From Candidatus Parcubacteria bacterium (GTDB lineage Bacteria > Patescibacteriota > Minisyncoccia > Phycocordibacterales > JAKAEA01), in NCBI GenBank assembly GCA_019661945.1, contig JAIFWI010000004.1, forward strand, positions 1 to 43,469: 43,469 nucleotides of DNA. Direction: 5' to 3'. A program made the position numbers and the translations under genes. The notes under the pieces are model-generated. The model ran no database searches, was not told the origin of the DNA, and worked only from the letters and a program-made list of their open reading frames with translations. Below are positions 6,114-14,846 of the stretch, in pieces; position 1 is the first letter of the stretch, and each line of letters opens with the position of its first letter.

Positions 6114-6599
6114 ATGCAAAAAATAGTTCCATCATTATGGTTTGATAATCAAGCAGAGGAAGCGGTGAAGTTATACACGTCACTGTTCGAAAATTCTAAA
6201 ATTTTAAGTGAAGCTCGGTATAATGCCGAAGGAGCTAAAGTTGCCGGTAGGCCTGAAGGTTCTATTATGACTATGGAATTTGAATTGAATGGTCAAAAAT
6301 TCATGGCATTAAACGGCGGTCCAATATTTAAATTTACCGAAGCTGTATCGTTCATGGTTAGCTGCGAGACACAGGAAGAAGTGGACAAATTTTGGAATGC
6401 CCTGACGGCAGACGGAGGACAAGAAAGTCAGTGTGGCTGGCTCAAAGATAAATTTGGTCTATCATGGCAAATTGTTCCCACAGCCTTAGGTAAAATGATG
6501 AGTAGCAAAGATCCCAAGAGAGCCCAACAAGCGATGCATGCCATGTTTCAAATGAAGAAACTCGATATTGCCAAGCTCCAAGAAGCATACGACAAATAA
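6114..6599 (+). CDS. VOC superfamily protein (PhnB-like), second copy
   Basis: 161 residues from the ATG at 6114; the longer frame from 6084 is not chosen because a perfect TATAAT lies 6 nt before 6114. It opens with Q-K-I-V-P-S-L-W-F-D-x-x-A-E-E-A-V-x-x-Y, then L-F-E-N-S-K-I, T-M-E-F-E-L-N-G-Q-K-F-M-A-L-N-G-G-P, and C-G-W-L-K-D-K-F-G-L-S-W-Q-I-V-P near the end. This is the classic '3-demethylubiquinone-9 3-methyltransferase-like' VOC signature. Despite that family name there is no methyltransferase fold here; the function is unknown. The C-terminal Q-Q-A-M-H-A-M-F-Q-M-K-K-L-D-I helix is typical of this subfamily. Confidence 0.9.
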   Translation: MQKIVPSLWFDNQAEEAVKLYTSLFENSKILSEARYNAEGAKVAGRPEGSIMTMEFELNGQKFMALNGGPIFKFTEAVSFMVSCETQEEVDKFWNALTADGGQESQCGWLKDKFGLSWQIVPTALGKMMSSKDPKRAQQAMHAMFQMKKLDIAKLQEAYDK

Positions 6600-6612
6600 A
6601 AGGATATAGGTG

Positions 6613-6618
6613 TATACT
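6613..6618 (+). promoter_or_regulatory. -10 box of histidine kinase gene
   Basis: TATACT with 7 nt to the ATG at 6626; predicts a leaderless mRNA. Confidence 0.5.
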
Positions 6619-6625
6619 ATGGGTA

Positions 6626-8197
6626 ATGGACAGACTTCCCATACGCCTTAGTCTGTGGTATTTAATACAACTCCTTTTCCTTTGTAATGCATACTTTTTC
6701 ACGGCTCGGCTAGGATTAAGCCTTGACGCCGTTGGTGGTTTTGCCACTCTTGTCTGGCCGCCAACCGCTATTGCCCTGGCAGCTCTCTATCTGTATGGAT
6801 ATCGTCTCTGGCCAGGAATTTTTCTTGGAGCATTTCTGGTAAATTTGTGGACTGGCGCACCAATCCTGGTTGCACTTGGAATAGGCATCGGAAATACACT
6901 CGAAGCAATTATCGGTATATATCTTTTACATCGTTTCGATGATTCACCTCACCTGTTTGAAAATGTCCGCAGTGTTGTCAAGTTCATATTTCTGGTTGCA
7001 TTTATTGCTACGCTCGTTAGCGCCACTATTGGAGTATTCAGTTTATGGCTTGGAGGAATAGTTCCCTCTTTAAATATACCAATTACTTTGTCCGCATGGT
7101 GGGTTGGAGATATACTCAGCGCCCTGATTATTTTTCCCCTACTCATCATTGTACTTTCAAAAAATTATACCAATACAATAAAATCAAATCCTTGGGAAGC
7201 AATTGGCCTGTTACTTATTACTACTATAATTAACGTTATAATATTTTGGTCACCATCTGGTGAATTGCGCGAAGCATCACTTTTATATCTTGTCTTTCTG
7301 CCGCTTACCTGGTCGGCATTTCGATTTGGTGTTTTTGGTACAGTTATAAGCATTTTCCTGACATCGAGAATTGCCATTTGGAGCACAGTGTATGAGCATG
7401 GTCCATTTGTTCAGATGTCTCTGAGCGAAGGGCTTACCTATTTACAATTATTTATGGCAGTAATTGCTATAACATTTTTGGTTTTTTCGGCAGTGGTTAG
7501 TGAACTGAAAAAAGCAGTAGCGACGCGAGATACTTTCATGAATATTGCCAGCCATGAATTAAAAACACCGATTACTAGTCTCAGACTTTATACACAAGTT
7601 ATAGAAAAACAAATTAACGGTCGTGAAGATATACCTATCCTTACCTCATCCCTATCGAAAATAAATAGGCAAATTGATAAATTAATGACACTTATTGAAG
7701 ATTTACTTAATGTTTCCAGAATTCAGCTGGATAAATTAGAATTACATCAAGAAGCATTTGACCTGCAGGTGCTTGTCCAAGAAGTAGTCAGCGATATTCA
7801 GGTAGATTCCTTACATCATACTATTGTCACCAAAGGGACACTTTCAAAAAATATATTTGCTGATCGAGATCGGATTGGACAAGTTTTGATTAATCTTCTG
7901 AATAATGCAATTAAATATTCTCCGCATGCCGATACAGTGCTTATTGTATTAAAAGATGAGAAGGACAAGGCTCGAGTTATTATTCAAGATTTTGGCATCG
8001 GCATTCATCCTGATCACCATCAGATAATTTTCAATCGCTTTTATCGGATAATAAGCGCCAATAATACTGAGATTCCCGGACTTGGAATAGGCCTCTTTAT
8101 TTCTCAAGAAATAATCCGCCGCCATGGAGGGCAGATAGAAATTAAAAGTGAATTAGGGAAAGGCTCTGAGTTTAGTTTCTGTTTAGCGTGTACATAG
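6626..8197 (+). CDS. MASE1-domain sensor histidine kinase, orphan
   Basis: 523 residues. The N-terminal ~280 residues are an eight-helix MASE1-type membrane sensor (for example L-V-W-P-P-T-A-I-A-L-A-A-L near residue 42). Then comes a short linker, a HisKA domain with the phospho-acceptor H310 in F-M-N-I-A-S-H-E-L-K-T-P, and a HATPase_c domain with the N box (NLLNNAIKYSP), G1 (D-F-G-I-G-I), F box and G2 (G-L-G-I-G-L-F-I). All catalytic boxes look intact, so it should autophosphorylate. No response regulator gene is present in the window, so the partner is encoded elsewhere or the kinase feeds a shared regulator. The ligand is unknown; MASE1 sensors are integral-membrane and often sit with cyclic-di-GMP or stress signalling proteins. 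Confidence 0.93.
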   Translation: MDRLPIRLSLWYLIQLLFLCNAYFFTARLGLSLDAVGGFATLVWPPTAIALAALYLYGYRLWPGIFLGAFLVNLWTGAPILVALGIGIGNTLEAIIGIYLLHRFDDSPHLFENVRSVVKFIFLVAFIATLVSATIGVFSLWLGGIVPSLNIPITLSAWWVGDILSALIIFPLLIIVLSKNYTNTIKSNPWEAIGLLLITTIINVIIFWSPSGELREASLLYLVFLPLTWSAFRFGVFGTVISIFLTSRIAIWSTVYEHGPFVQMSLSEGLTYLQLFMAVIAITFLVFSAVVSELKKAVATRDTFMNIASHELKTPITSLRLYTQVIEKQINGREDIPILTSSLSKINRQIDKLMTLIEDLLNVSRIQLDKLELHQEAFDLQVLVQEVVSDIQVDSLHHTIVTKGTLSKNIFADRDRIGQVLINLLNNAIKYSPHADTVLIVLKDEKDKARVIIQDFGIGIHPDHHQIIFNRFYRIISANNTEIPGLGIGLFISQEIIRRHGGQIEIKSELGKGSEFSFCLACT

Positions 8198-8202
8198 TAT
8201 AG

Positions 8203-8208
8203 TATACT
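8203..8208 (+). promoter_or_regulatory. -10 box of leaderless gene 8215
   Basis: TATACT with 6 nt to the ATG at 8215. Confidence 0.5.
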
Positions 8209-8214
8209 GATCCT

Positions 8215-8505
8215 ATGAAAATTCGTAAATCAAACATTGGTTTAGTTTTATCACTCATATATATAGTAGTATCGATATTCTTTATTTCGACTCAGGGACT
8301 ATTGGGAGAAAGTTTCATTACCCTCATTCTCGGCTTGCCGTGGAGCATGATTCCAGCTTTCTTTGAATATGCTCATTCTACCAGTATTATTCTCTATATC
8401 TCGCTTATTGTGCCGCTTATTGTTAACGTATTTGTGCTCTATTGGATTGGCTCATTTTTTGACCGGAAAAAACCTGAGGCTACATTCCCACCTTCCCATC
8501 TTTAA
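8215..8505 (+). CDS. Small three-helix membrane protein, unknown
   Basis: 96 residues, with a basic N-terminus (MKIRKSN), three probable membrane helices (about 8-27, 33-50, 57-80) and a short charged tail (F-D-R-K-K-P-E). There is no recognisable motif beyond hydrophobic helices. It follows the histidine kinase by 17 nt but has its own TATACT box. Its stop interlocks with the stop of the convergent oxidoreductase (4-nt overlap). Confidence 0.65.
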   Translation: MKIRKSNIGLVLSLIYIVVSIFFISTQGLLGESFITLILGLPWSMIPAFFEYAHSTSIILYISLIVPLIVNVFVLYWIGSFFDRKKPEATFPPSHL

Positions 8506-9671
8506 TTACCGAAGTATAGTTCCGATGGAGATGGTTTACCTAAGAGTTTATGAGCAATATGCTCCCCGGCCATAAAGCAAACAACCTGCGATCCAGCACC
8601 AGAAATTGTTGCTTCGTTTTCAGAGACCTTAATAAAGGGCCCTTGTGACCAATGTTTATTAACTCCAAAATGTCCAGACCAGGTATATTCTATTTCAAGA
8701 TCTAAGTAAGGAAATATTCTTTTTATAAATCCCTGAAGCTGTTTTAAGTGAGGGAAATGTGGATCAGTCTTTCGATGTTTTTTATGTACTACAATACCAC
8801 CAAATCCAAGAAGGATCCGATTATCTTTTGTCAGTTTAAAATAATTCTCATTCTTGCGTGAATCCCAGACGACTTTTTTTCTTTCAGCAAAACCAATTTT
8901 CATGACTTCCTCCGAAGTAAGCGGTCTTGTGACGATAATTGTCGTCCGCAAATTCCTGATATCATCAGATGGATAATCGACATCAATTGCCCAAATAATT
9001 TTTTTGTATTTTATAGTGCCATGATTTGTCCGAGCTATACCATTGATAGCTTGTACCACAGCAGTATTCTCGTATATCCTGACTCCATTCTTCTCAACTA
9101 CCCCGGAAAATCCTTGAACAAATCTTAAGGGATCAACACATAACCCATGTTGCGCAGACAAAACACCATGATTGAAGAGTGGAGAATTAATTTCCTTTTT
9201 TAATTCGTCACCCTCAAGAATTCTTGTCGTACTTTCTATTCTTTTCTCTGCTTCATATTCTTCATATAAATTATTGTAATTCTTGCCTGGGAAACCACAA
9301 ATTAAGGTATCCTGTGACTCTGCATCACAATCTATTGCCTCTGTAGCAATGATCTGTCTTAATGCTCTCAGTGCCTCATGAGTTTTATTCCAAAGAAGAT
9401 GAGTCTTTTCTAGACCATACTCTTTAATCATATCTGTTAAATCTCTCTCGCCCCGGGTTACAAGTGTTCCGGCCGCCTTGCCTGTAGCCCCACTACCGAT
9501 ATACTGTTTTTCTACTAAAACGACATTTTGAGCACCAAATTTTGTTAAAAAATGAGCGGCTGAAACCCCCGTTATTCCCCCGCCGACTATTAAATAATCA
9601 CACTCGATATCTTCCTTGAGCTCTGGACGGATAACATACCCTGGATTTTGCCAAAATATTTCATGTTTCAT
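8502..9671 (-). CDS. FAD-dependent amino-acid oxidoreductase (DAO family)
   Basis: 389 residues from the ATG at 9671; the 15-residue upstream extension is rejected because TGGTATGCT lies 6 nt before 9671. The N-terminus has the FAD-binding dinucleotide fold (D-Y-L-I-V-G-G-G-I-T-G-V-S-A-A-H-F-L near residues 24-41) and the acidic end of strand 2 (V-L-V-E-K). The S-G-A-T-G-K-A-A-G-T-L-V-T segment and the C-terminal W-S-G-H-F-G ... I-S-G-A-G-S-Q-V-V-C-F-M-A-G-E segment are those of the DAO/glycine-oxidase/gamma-glutamylputrescine-oxidase group. It should oxidise a secondary or primary amine or amino acid with FAD; the substrate is not readable. No membrane helix or signal peptide is seen. It faces the kinase cluster tail to tail. 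Confidence 0.88.
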   Translation of the reverse strand: MKHEIFWQNPGYVIRPELKEDIECDYLIVGGGITGVSAAHFLTKFGAQNVVLVEKQYIGSGATGKAAGTLVTRGERDLTDMIKEYGLEKTHLLWNKTHEALRALRQIIATEAIDCDAESQDTLICGFPGKNYNNLYEEYEAEKRIESTTRILEGDELKKEINSPLFNHGVLSAQHGLCVDPLRFVQGFSGVVEKNGVRIYENTAVVQAINGIARTNHGTIKYKKIIWAIDVDYPSDDIRNLRTTIIVTRPLTSEEVMKIGFAERKKVVWDSRKNENYFKLTKDNRILLGFGGIVVHKKHRKTDPHFPHLKQLQGFIKRIFPYLDLEIEYTWSGHFGVNKHWSQGPFIKVSENEATISGAGSQVVCFMAGEHIAHKLLGKPSPSELYFGN

Positions 9672-9677
9672 GTCCCT

Positions 9678-9686
9678 AGCATACCA
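9678..9686 (-). promoter_or_regulatory. Extended -10 of oxidoreductase gene
   Basis: TGG-TATGCT on the minus strand, 6 nt before the ATG at 9671. Confidence 0.5.
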
Positions 9687-9697
9687 TAAACAACATA

Positions 9698-9713
9698 CCG
9701 CCCGTAAGGGCGG
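9698..9713. repeat. Small GC-rich hairpin
   Basis: CCGCCC-GTAA-GGGCGG, a perfect 6-bp stem with a four-base loop, no T tract, just upstream of the oxidoreductase promoter. From 9714 to 9860 I see no gene or other structure. Confidence 0.5.
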
Positions 9714-9860
9714 CATATTGAGGCTCTATTCTACATTTATCTTTCGTTAATGAGTAATAGAATTTGATTTTTTCGGTCAAGCTGTACGCACAGCCTGTAG
9801 CAAAAACAATACACTATATACATGAAAATAGTATGAACTATTCCGAGCTCAAGTTTGTGA

Positions 9861-9866
9861 TATACT
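9861..9866 (+). promoter_or_regulatory. -10 box upstream of the zinc-ribbon/ZIP pair
   Basis: TGA-TATACT (the hexamer starts at 9861) about 27 nt before the ATG at 9894; the likely promoter for both the zinc-ribbon gene and the ZIP gene. Confidence 0.4.
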
Positions 9867-9893
9867 AAACACGTAAGCTAATATACAAAAATT

Positions 9894-10058
9894 ATGAATA
9901 ATTCATGCGCTACCTGCGGCAAAGAAACCAAAGGTTTTACCTGTAAAATCTGCAATAATCATTTTGAAACAACAGAGACAGCACATGCTGACTGCGAAGG
10001 AGTTATGGAAGCAAAATGCGTCGGCTGCAGCCAAGCCGAGAGCACATGTAGCTGCTAA
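9894..10058 (+). CDS. Tiny Cys-rich zinc-ribbon-like protein
   Basis: A 54-residue gene, MNNSCATCGK... to ...STCSC. Nine cysteines are visible: C5-x2-C8 and C17-x2-C20 (a four-Cys zinc ribbon), C34, C42-x2-C45, and a C52-x-C54 ending. H23 and H31 are also available. The density of CxxC pairs in so short a protein argues strongly for metal binding. The gene ends 12 nt before the ATG of the ZIP transporter, so the two are probably co-transcribed, which suggests a role in zinc handling such as storage, chaperoning or sensing. That role is inference. The overlapping minus-strand frame is a shadow. Confidence 0.75.
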   Translation: MNNSCATCGKETKGFTCKICNNHFETTETAHADCEGVMEAKCVGCSQAESTCSC

Positions 10059-10070
10059 TATCCACCGTTC

Positions 10071-10793
10071 ATGCCTATCATCATAAGCATCGCTACATTC
10101 GTCTTTACGTTTCTCGGAGGTCTGTTTGCTTTGCGGTTTAAAGATAAGCTTCATCTTATTTTAGGCTTTAGTGCTGGCGCAGTTATTGGTGTAGCTTTTT
10201 TTGATTTAATTCCTGAGGCAATTGAATTGGGCAGTTCTGCGTATGATATCGCTACTATTACTTCAATCACTGCATTAGGTTTCATTAGCTACATGATTCT
10301 CGATCGATCTATCATCATGCACAGCCATGTTCACGAAGAACACGATCATGCTCATTCTTATCGCGGCAAATTAGGAGCAGCTAGTTTAGCTATTCACAGC
10401 TTTCTTGATGGCGCAGCCATCGGTTTAGCCTTTCAAGTTTCAGCGGCAGTTGGGGTAATCGTGGCCACAGCAGTGCTCGTCCACGATTTTTCTGATGGCC
10501 TTAACACTGTTAATTTAATTTTAAAAAACCATGGCGGCCGAAAACAAGCCCTGCGCTGGCTTCTTATTGATGCTATCGCTCCTGTTATCGGAGTTATCTC
10601 TACTTCATTCTTTACTCTACCGGAACATAGTTTGGGAGTCATCCTGGCCCTTTTTGCAGGATTTTTCTTATATATCGGCGCCAGTGACCTTTTACCAGAA
10701 AGTCACCACAGTCACCCAACAATTTGGACAACGGTCATGACTATTATCGGCGCAGGCATATTGTATGTCGCTATTCACATCGCTGGTTTCTAG
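10071..10793 (+). CDS. ZIP-family metal transporter
   Basis: 240 residues with about eight membrane helices. ZIP hallmarks are the helix IV motif H-S-F-L-D-G-A-A-I-G near residue 108, the helix V motif H-D-F-S-D-G-L-N-T-V-N near residue 140, and a His-rich cytoplasmic loop (H-S-H-V-H-E-E-H-D-H-A-H) near residues 83-95 between helices III and IV. The opening L-G-F-S-A-G-A-V-I-G-V-A-F-F-D-L-I-P-E-A and closing L-P-E-S-H-H-S-H segments also fit the bacterial ZIP/GufA-type group. It should import zinc or another divalent cation across the cytoplasmic membrane. It is probably in one transcript with the upstream Cys-rich gene. Confidence 0.93.
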   Translation: MPIIISIATFVFTFLGGLFALRFKDKLHLILGFSAGAVIGVAFFDLIPEAIELGSSAYDIATITSITALGFISYMILDRSIIMHSHVHEEHDHAHSYRGKLGAASLAIHSFLDGAAIGLAFQVSAAVGVIVATAVLVHDFSDGLNTVNLILKNHGGRKQALRWLLIDAIAPVIGVISTSFFTLPEHSLGVILALFAGFFLYIGASDLLPESHHSHPTIWTTVMTIIGAGILYVAIHIAGF

Positions 10794-10846
10794 TTTGTAT
10801 CCAAGCTCGACACTATAGTACAATATAAAGTGTAATACACGCTCAT

Positions 10847-12283
10847 ATGCGAAAGCTTTTTATCATTGTACAAAGTCTTACTCTCATTTTCATTCTATTG
10901 TTCTCATTTCCCCTGGCAATCTTCGCTCAGCAAGTCATTCAGGCTAATCCCATAAATCAAAAAGCGACTGTGTTTATTACTCCCCGAAGCGGCACCTTTC
11001 TTGAGGGTTCAACATTTGAAGTACCAATCTTTCTTAATACCCATAATAATAGTATTAATGCTCTTCAGCTTGAGGTGAAATTTGATCCAAAAAAATTATC
11101 AATCGTGAAGCCATCAGGTGGTCAGTCAATTATTGGCATTTGGGTTGAGCCACCAAGTTTCTCAAATACTCAAGGTTTTGTCAGAATTGTTGGTGCCATT
11201 CCAAATAGTATTACTACTGAGAGTGGCTTGATCACGACCATTACCTTCAAAGCTATAGCTTCCGGTCCGACCACAATCTTCATTTCAAAAACCACAAAGG
11301 TTCTGGCTAGTGATGGTTTTGGTTCAGAAGTGCCTACAAGTCTCGATCAAGCTGTCTATACTATTATGCGCCGACCACCGGAAGACGTAAAAGTTTTTTC
11401 TGAAACCCATCCCTTTACTGACCAATGGTACAACAATGACAGTCCGATTGTTTCTTGGGAAAAAAATCCTCAGGTAACTGATTTTAGTTTTACCTATGAT
11501 AATAAGCCGTTCACTATTCCTGACAATATTCCAGATACTGAAGAAACAACAATATCATTTCCAGATTCAGCTGAGGGTATTAGCTACTTTCATATAAAAT
11601 CACGGAAGAAGGATGTGTGGGGAGCAACAACGCACTTCCCGATTCGAATTGACACTACTGCACCTGCAGGTTTTACTCCTCATGTTGAAAGTTTACAGAC
11701 TAAAACTGATGAAGAAAGTAGTCGAGCTATTGTCTCATTCTTTACTACAGATAATCTTTCAGGTATTGATCATTATGAAATTGGTATCATTGATCAGAGC
11801 ACACCCGCAGATGTTTCACCGGCTTTTGTTCAAAGCGAGAGCCCCTTTCTTTTACCGGTAAATACTGAGCATGGTTCGCGCCTTATCGTCAGAGCTTTTG
11901 ACCGAGCCGGCAACGTTCGAGATGTTTCAATGAATGTATCAGTGCCTTTTGCTTTGACTACAGCTATCAGAAGCAACGTGGTTTGGATTCTAGCTCTCCT
12001 TCTTATTATTATTTTAATTTTGCTCCTCATTCACTACCTTATCGGTCATAAGATTTTGGCTAACTTCAAGAAAGCCCTGAAAATTATTCACGATGAAGAA
12101 CGCCAGCCATTTGCAATCGTACCAAGACTTCAACCCCAAGGCGTTTCTGAGCATTTTGAACCCCAATTCCAACAAAAGGCCATGCCTCAACACATTCAGG
12201 TTCCAGAAATTCAGATTCCTGTAGTCCGGCTACCTGAAGATCATATCTACACCCCTAATGCAGATAGCGCCTTGAATCGCTAA
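10847..12283 (+). CDS. Membrane-anchored cohesin-domain surface protein
   Basis: 478 residues: a signal peptide (about 1-27, ending IFAQQ), then a cohesin-like beta-sandwich domain (about 40-175), one or two Ig/FN3-like domains (about 178-375), a single membrane helix (about 382-405, VVWILALLLIIILILLLIHYL) and a cytoplasmic tail of about 70 residues. Cohesin marks are the opening P-R-S-G-T-F-L-E-G-S-T-F-E-V-P-I-F-L, the W-V-E-P-P-S-F-S-N turn, and a V-L-A-S-D-G-F-G segment near the end. The same W-[VA]-[EA]-x-P-x-F and L-x-N/S-D-G motifs recur in the two cohesin proteins at 19449-20408 and 20389-21285. Cohesins bind dockerins; a dockerin protein is encoded at 21287-22606. No -10 as clear as its neighbours is seen (TAATAC 8 nt before the ATG). 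mutS starts 19 nt after the stop. Confidence 0.82.
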   Translation: MRKLFIIVQSLTLIFILLFSFPLAIFAQQVIQANPINQKATVFITPRSGTFLEGSTFEVPIFLNTHNNSINALQLEVKFDPKKLSIVKPSGGQSIIGIWVEPPSFSNTQGFVRIVGAIPNSITTESGLITTITFKAIASGPTTIFISKTTKVLASDGFGSEVPTSLDQAVYTIMRRPPEDVKVFSETHPFTDQWYNNDSPIVSWEKNPQVTDFSFTYDNKPFTIPDNIPDTEETTISFPDSAEGISYFHIKSRKKDVWGATTHFPIRIDTTAPAGFTPHVESLQTKTDEESSRAIVSFFTTDNLSGIDHYEIGIIDQSTPADVSPAFVQSESPFLLPVNTEHGSRLIVRAFDRAGNVRDVSMNVSVPFALTTAIRSNVVWILALLLIIILILLLIHYLIGHKILANFKKALKIIHDEERQPFAIVPRLQPQGVSEHFEPQFQQKAMPQHIQVPEIQIPVVRLPEDHIYTPNADSALNR

Positions 12284-12287
12284 GCTT

Positions 12288-12296
12288 TGGTATAAT
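12288..12296 (+). promoter_or_regulatory. Extended -10 of mutS
   Basis: TGG-TATAAT (perfect hexamer) with exactly 6 nt to the ATG at 12303. Confidence 0.6.
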
Positions 12297-12302
12297 AGAT
12301 AG

Positions 12303-14747
12303 ATGAGGCAGTTTAGTACCCCGATGATGCGGCAGTATGCTGCCATCAAACAAGAATATGCAGATTGTCTGCTTTTTTTCCGTTTGGGTGATTTTTATGA
12401 ACTTTTTCTTGAAGATGCTCTAATTGGAGCAAAAGTCCTTGATATTGTTCTTACTCGCCGGCCACGCGGCAAAGACGGCGATGTGCCGATGGCTGGTGTA
12501 CCCTTTCACGCTGCTGATGCTTATATTGCAAAATTGGTGAAAGCCGGTCATAAAGTTGCTATTTGCGAGCAAACAAGTGAACCAAATGGCCGAAGTTTAG
12601 TCGAAAGAGAAGTAGTACGTATTGTTACGCCGGGCACTATTCTAGATGAGAAAAGCCTATCTTCAAAAGAGCACAATTATACGATGAGTCTGGCCATCGC
12701 TGAAAATATAATTGGTATTGCTGTAGCTGATATTTCTACTGGTGATTTCGAGACTCAAGAATATGAATATACCGATAATCTGGCTCATATTATTGCCAAT
12801 GAGTATGCCCGCTTCCGGCCTGCTGAGTGTATTGTCAATTTCGCTGTCTATAATAATCCTACTCTTTTAAAACTTTTGAAACTTGAGAGAAATATCAATA
12901 TTTATTGCTTTGAAACTTGGGATGAGTCAGCCGAGCAAGCCGAAAGATTATTAAAGAGACACTTTGAAGTAAAGAGTCTGCGCGGCTTTGGCCTTCATGA
13001 CAAAGAACATGCCCTTCGAGCTTCGGGAGCTCTTTTAGCATATTTGGCAAATACTCAAAAAAATAATATCGGTCACATAAAAAAGATAACGAGTGTTGCC
13101 TCAGATAATCATGTTGGCCTTGATGCATCAACGATAGCAAATCTTGAACTCTTCGAAACAATTCGAGAAGGTGAAGAACAAGGAGCTTTTATTGGCAGTA
13201 TTGATAGCACTAAGACTGCTATGGGCGGCCGAATGCTTCGAACCTGGATTCGTGAGCCATTGAGAAACAAAAAAGAAATTGAAATGCGATTTCAGGCTGT
13301 GGAAGGCTTGCTTCACGAACGCAGTATCAGAAACAAAACACGGGCAGAGCTTCAAACTTTGTATGATATTGAAAGAATTATCTCGCGGCTTTCAGTTGGC
13401 ATTGGTAATCCCCATGATCTCATTAATTTAAAAAACACTCTTTTTGCTATTCAAAAAACTCATACCCTGCTTTCAGCTATTTCAACTTCCTCGATCCAGG
13501 AGCTCATTCGCGAAATTCCTGATGCCAAACATATCGCTGAACAAATTGATACCTACATTATCCAATTCCCTGCTCTTGATCCTAAAAATGGCGACATTAT
13601 TAATGAAGGAGTTGATAAGGAACTTGATACATTACGCGAAAATATCCGTGATAGCAAACAATGGATTGCCAATTTAGAAACACTCGAACGAAAACGCACC
13701 GGTATCGGCTCACTCAAAGTAAAATTTAATAGTGTTTTCGGCTACTATATTGAAATTACCAAGTCTAATCTTGATTCTGTGCCCGCAGATTACATTCGCA
13801 AACAGACAACCGTTAATGCTGAACGATTTATTACTCACAAGCTTCAAGAATACGAAGACACAGTTTTACGCGGTCAAGAACTGATTAATAAACGTGAGTA
13901 TGAACTTTTTATTGACTTGATTAAAAAAGTTCTGGCTGAAACGCATATGCTGCAGAAAATTTCAGAAAATATCGCTACCCTTGATTGTTTATTGAGTTTC
14001 GCTGATACAGCTGAGCGTGAGCGGTACACAAAACCAATCATTACTTCCGACGGTGAACTTACTATTGAAGACGGCCGGCATCCTGTGGTGGAACAGCTGC
14101 ATGAATCGTCATTTGTGCCGAATAATACCCATCTTAATCAAACTGATCATCAACTTCTCATTATTACAGGGCCAAATATGGCCGGAAAATCGGTGTATAT
14201 GAGGCAAGTGGCATTAATAGTACTCATGGCTCATATGGGCAGCTTTGTACCCGCGCGTCGTGCCTCAATCTCATTGGTAGACAAGATATTTGTTCGAAGC
14301 GGGGCTGCAGACAACATTGGCCGTGGTTTATCAACTTTTATGGTAGAGATGGTTGAGACAGCCTATATTTTAAACCACGCTACCCGCGACAGTTTGATTA
14401 TCATGGACGAAATAGGCCGTGGTACTTCAACATATGATGGCATTAGTATTGCCTGGGCTATTGCTGAATATCTGGTCACTCATCCAGATCACGCCGCAAA
14501 AACTCTTTTTGCTACTCACTATCACGAACTCCAGCAACTAGAAAAAGTCCATCCAAAACGCATTAAAAATTTCCATATGGCCATCGAGGAATCAAATAAT
14601 GCGCCAATATTTTTATATCGCCTCATCCGCGGCGGCGCCCTCGGTTCCTACGCTATTGCCGTTGCTAAACTCGCTGGCGTACCTCAAGAAGTTACCAACC
14701 GCGCCGCCGCACTACTTTTGACATTTACCGAGAAAAAAGAAAAATGA
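12303..14747 (+). CDS. mutS: DNA mismatch repair protein MutS
   Basis: 814 residues, a normal MutS1 length. It recognises base mismatches and small loops and signals to MutL. Residues in order: the mismatch-wedge F31-Y-E33 in F-F-R-L-G-D-F-Y-E-L-F; the connector, lever and clamp regions; the Walker A loop T622-G-P-N-M-A-G-K-S630; Walker B I-I-M-D702-E703; and the signature S-T-F-M-V-E-M near 676. The C-terminal HTH (L-A-G-V-P-x-E-V-x-x-R-A) is present, but the protein ends soon after it, so the E. coli-type C-terminal tetramerisation tail is short or absent. The leaderless-type TATAAT 6 nt before the ATG supports the start. mutL follows about 800 nt downstream, separated by a RAYT unit. Confidence 0.98.
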   Translation: MRQFSTPMMRQYAAIKQEYADCLLFFRLGDFYELFLEDALIGAKVLDIVLTRRPRGKDGDVPMAGVPFHAADAYIAKLVKAGHKVAICEQTSEPNGRSLVEREVVRIVTPGTILDEKSLSSKEHNYTMSLAIAENIIGIAVADISTGDFETQEYEYTDNLAHIIANEYARFRPAECIVNFAVYNNPTLLKLLKLERNINIYCFETWDESAEQAERLLKRHFEVKSLRGFGLHDKEHALRASGALLAYLANTQKNNIGHIKKITSVASDNHVGLDASTIANLELFETIREGEEQGAFIGSIDSTKTAMGGRMLRTWIREPLRNKKEIEMRFQAVEGLLHERSIRNKTRAELQTLYDIERIISRLSVGIGNPHDLINLKNTLFAIQKTHTLLSAISTSSIQELIREIPDAKHIAEQIDTYIIQFPALDPKNGDIINEGVDKELDTLRENIRDSKQWIANLETLERKRTGIGSLKVKFNSVFGYYIEITKSNLDSVPADYIRKQTTVNAERFITHKLQEYEDTVLRGQELINKREYELFIDLIKKVLAETHMLQKISENIATLDCLLSFADTAERERYTKPIITSDGELTIEDGRHPVVEQLHESSFVPNNTHLNQTDHQLLIITGPNMAGKSVYMRQVALIVLMAHMGSFVPARRASISLVDKIFVRSGAADNIGRGLSTFMVEMVETAYILNHATRDSLIIMDEIGRGTSTYDGISIAWAIAEYLVTHPDHAAKTLFATHYHELQQLEKVHPKRIKNFHMAIEESNNAPIFLYRLIRGGALGSYAIAVAKLAGVPQEVTNRAAALLLTFTEKKEK

Positions 14748-14768
14748 CATCCCTGGAAATTCAACAGC

Positions 14769-14787
14769 TTGGGAATTGAGTTCCCAA
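14769..14787. repeat. REP-like palindrome 1
   Basis: TTGGGAA-TTGAG-TTCCCAA, perfect 7-bp arms, 22 nt after the mutS stop. Confidence 0.8.
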
Positions 14788-14815
14788 ATTCATAAATATT
14801 TTATCTCGCAATGTA

Positions 14816-14821
14816 TATAAT
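14816..14821 (+). promoter_or_regulatory. -10 box of the RAYT gene
   Basis: Perfect TATAAT; the predicted start near 14828 falls inside palindrome 2, so the hairpin would form at or near the mRNA 5' end. Confidence 0.45.
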
Positions 14822-14825
14822 CTAT

Positions 14826-14844
14826 TTGGGAATTGGATTCCCAA
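14826..14844. repeat. REP-like palindrome 2, abutting the transposase start codon
   Basis: TTGGGAA-TTGGA-TTCCCAA, perfect 7-bp arms, ending 2 nt before the ATG at 14847. Transposase bound here could block its own transcription or translation (inference). Confidence 0.8.
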
Positions 14845-14846
14845 GT

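Noticed and set aside
12303-14747. Recoded stop codons (as in Gracilibacteria, TGA = Gly)
   Set aside because: mutS, the methyltransferase and others end cleanly at TGA, and no in-frame TGA is needed anywhere.
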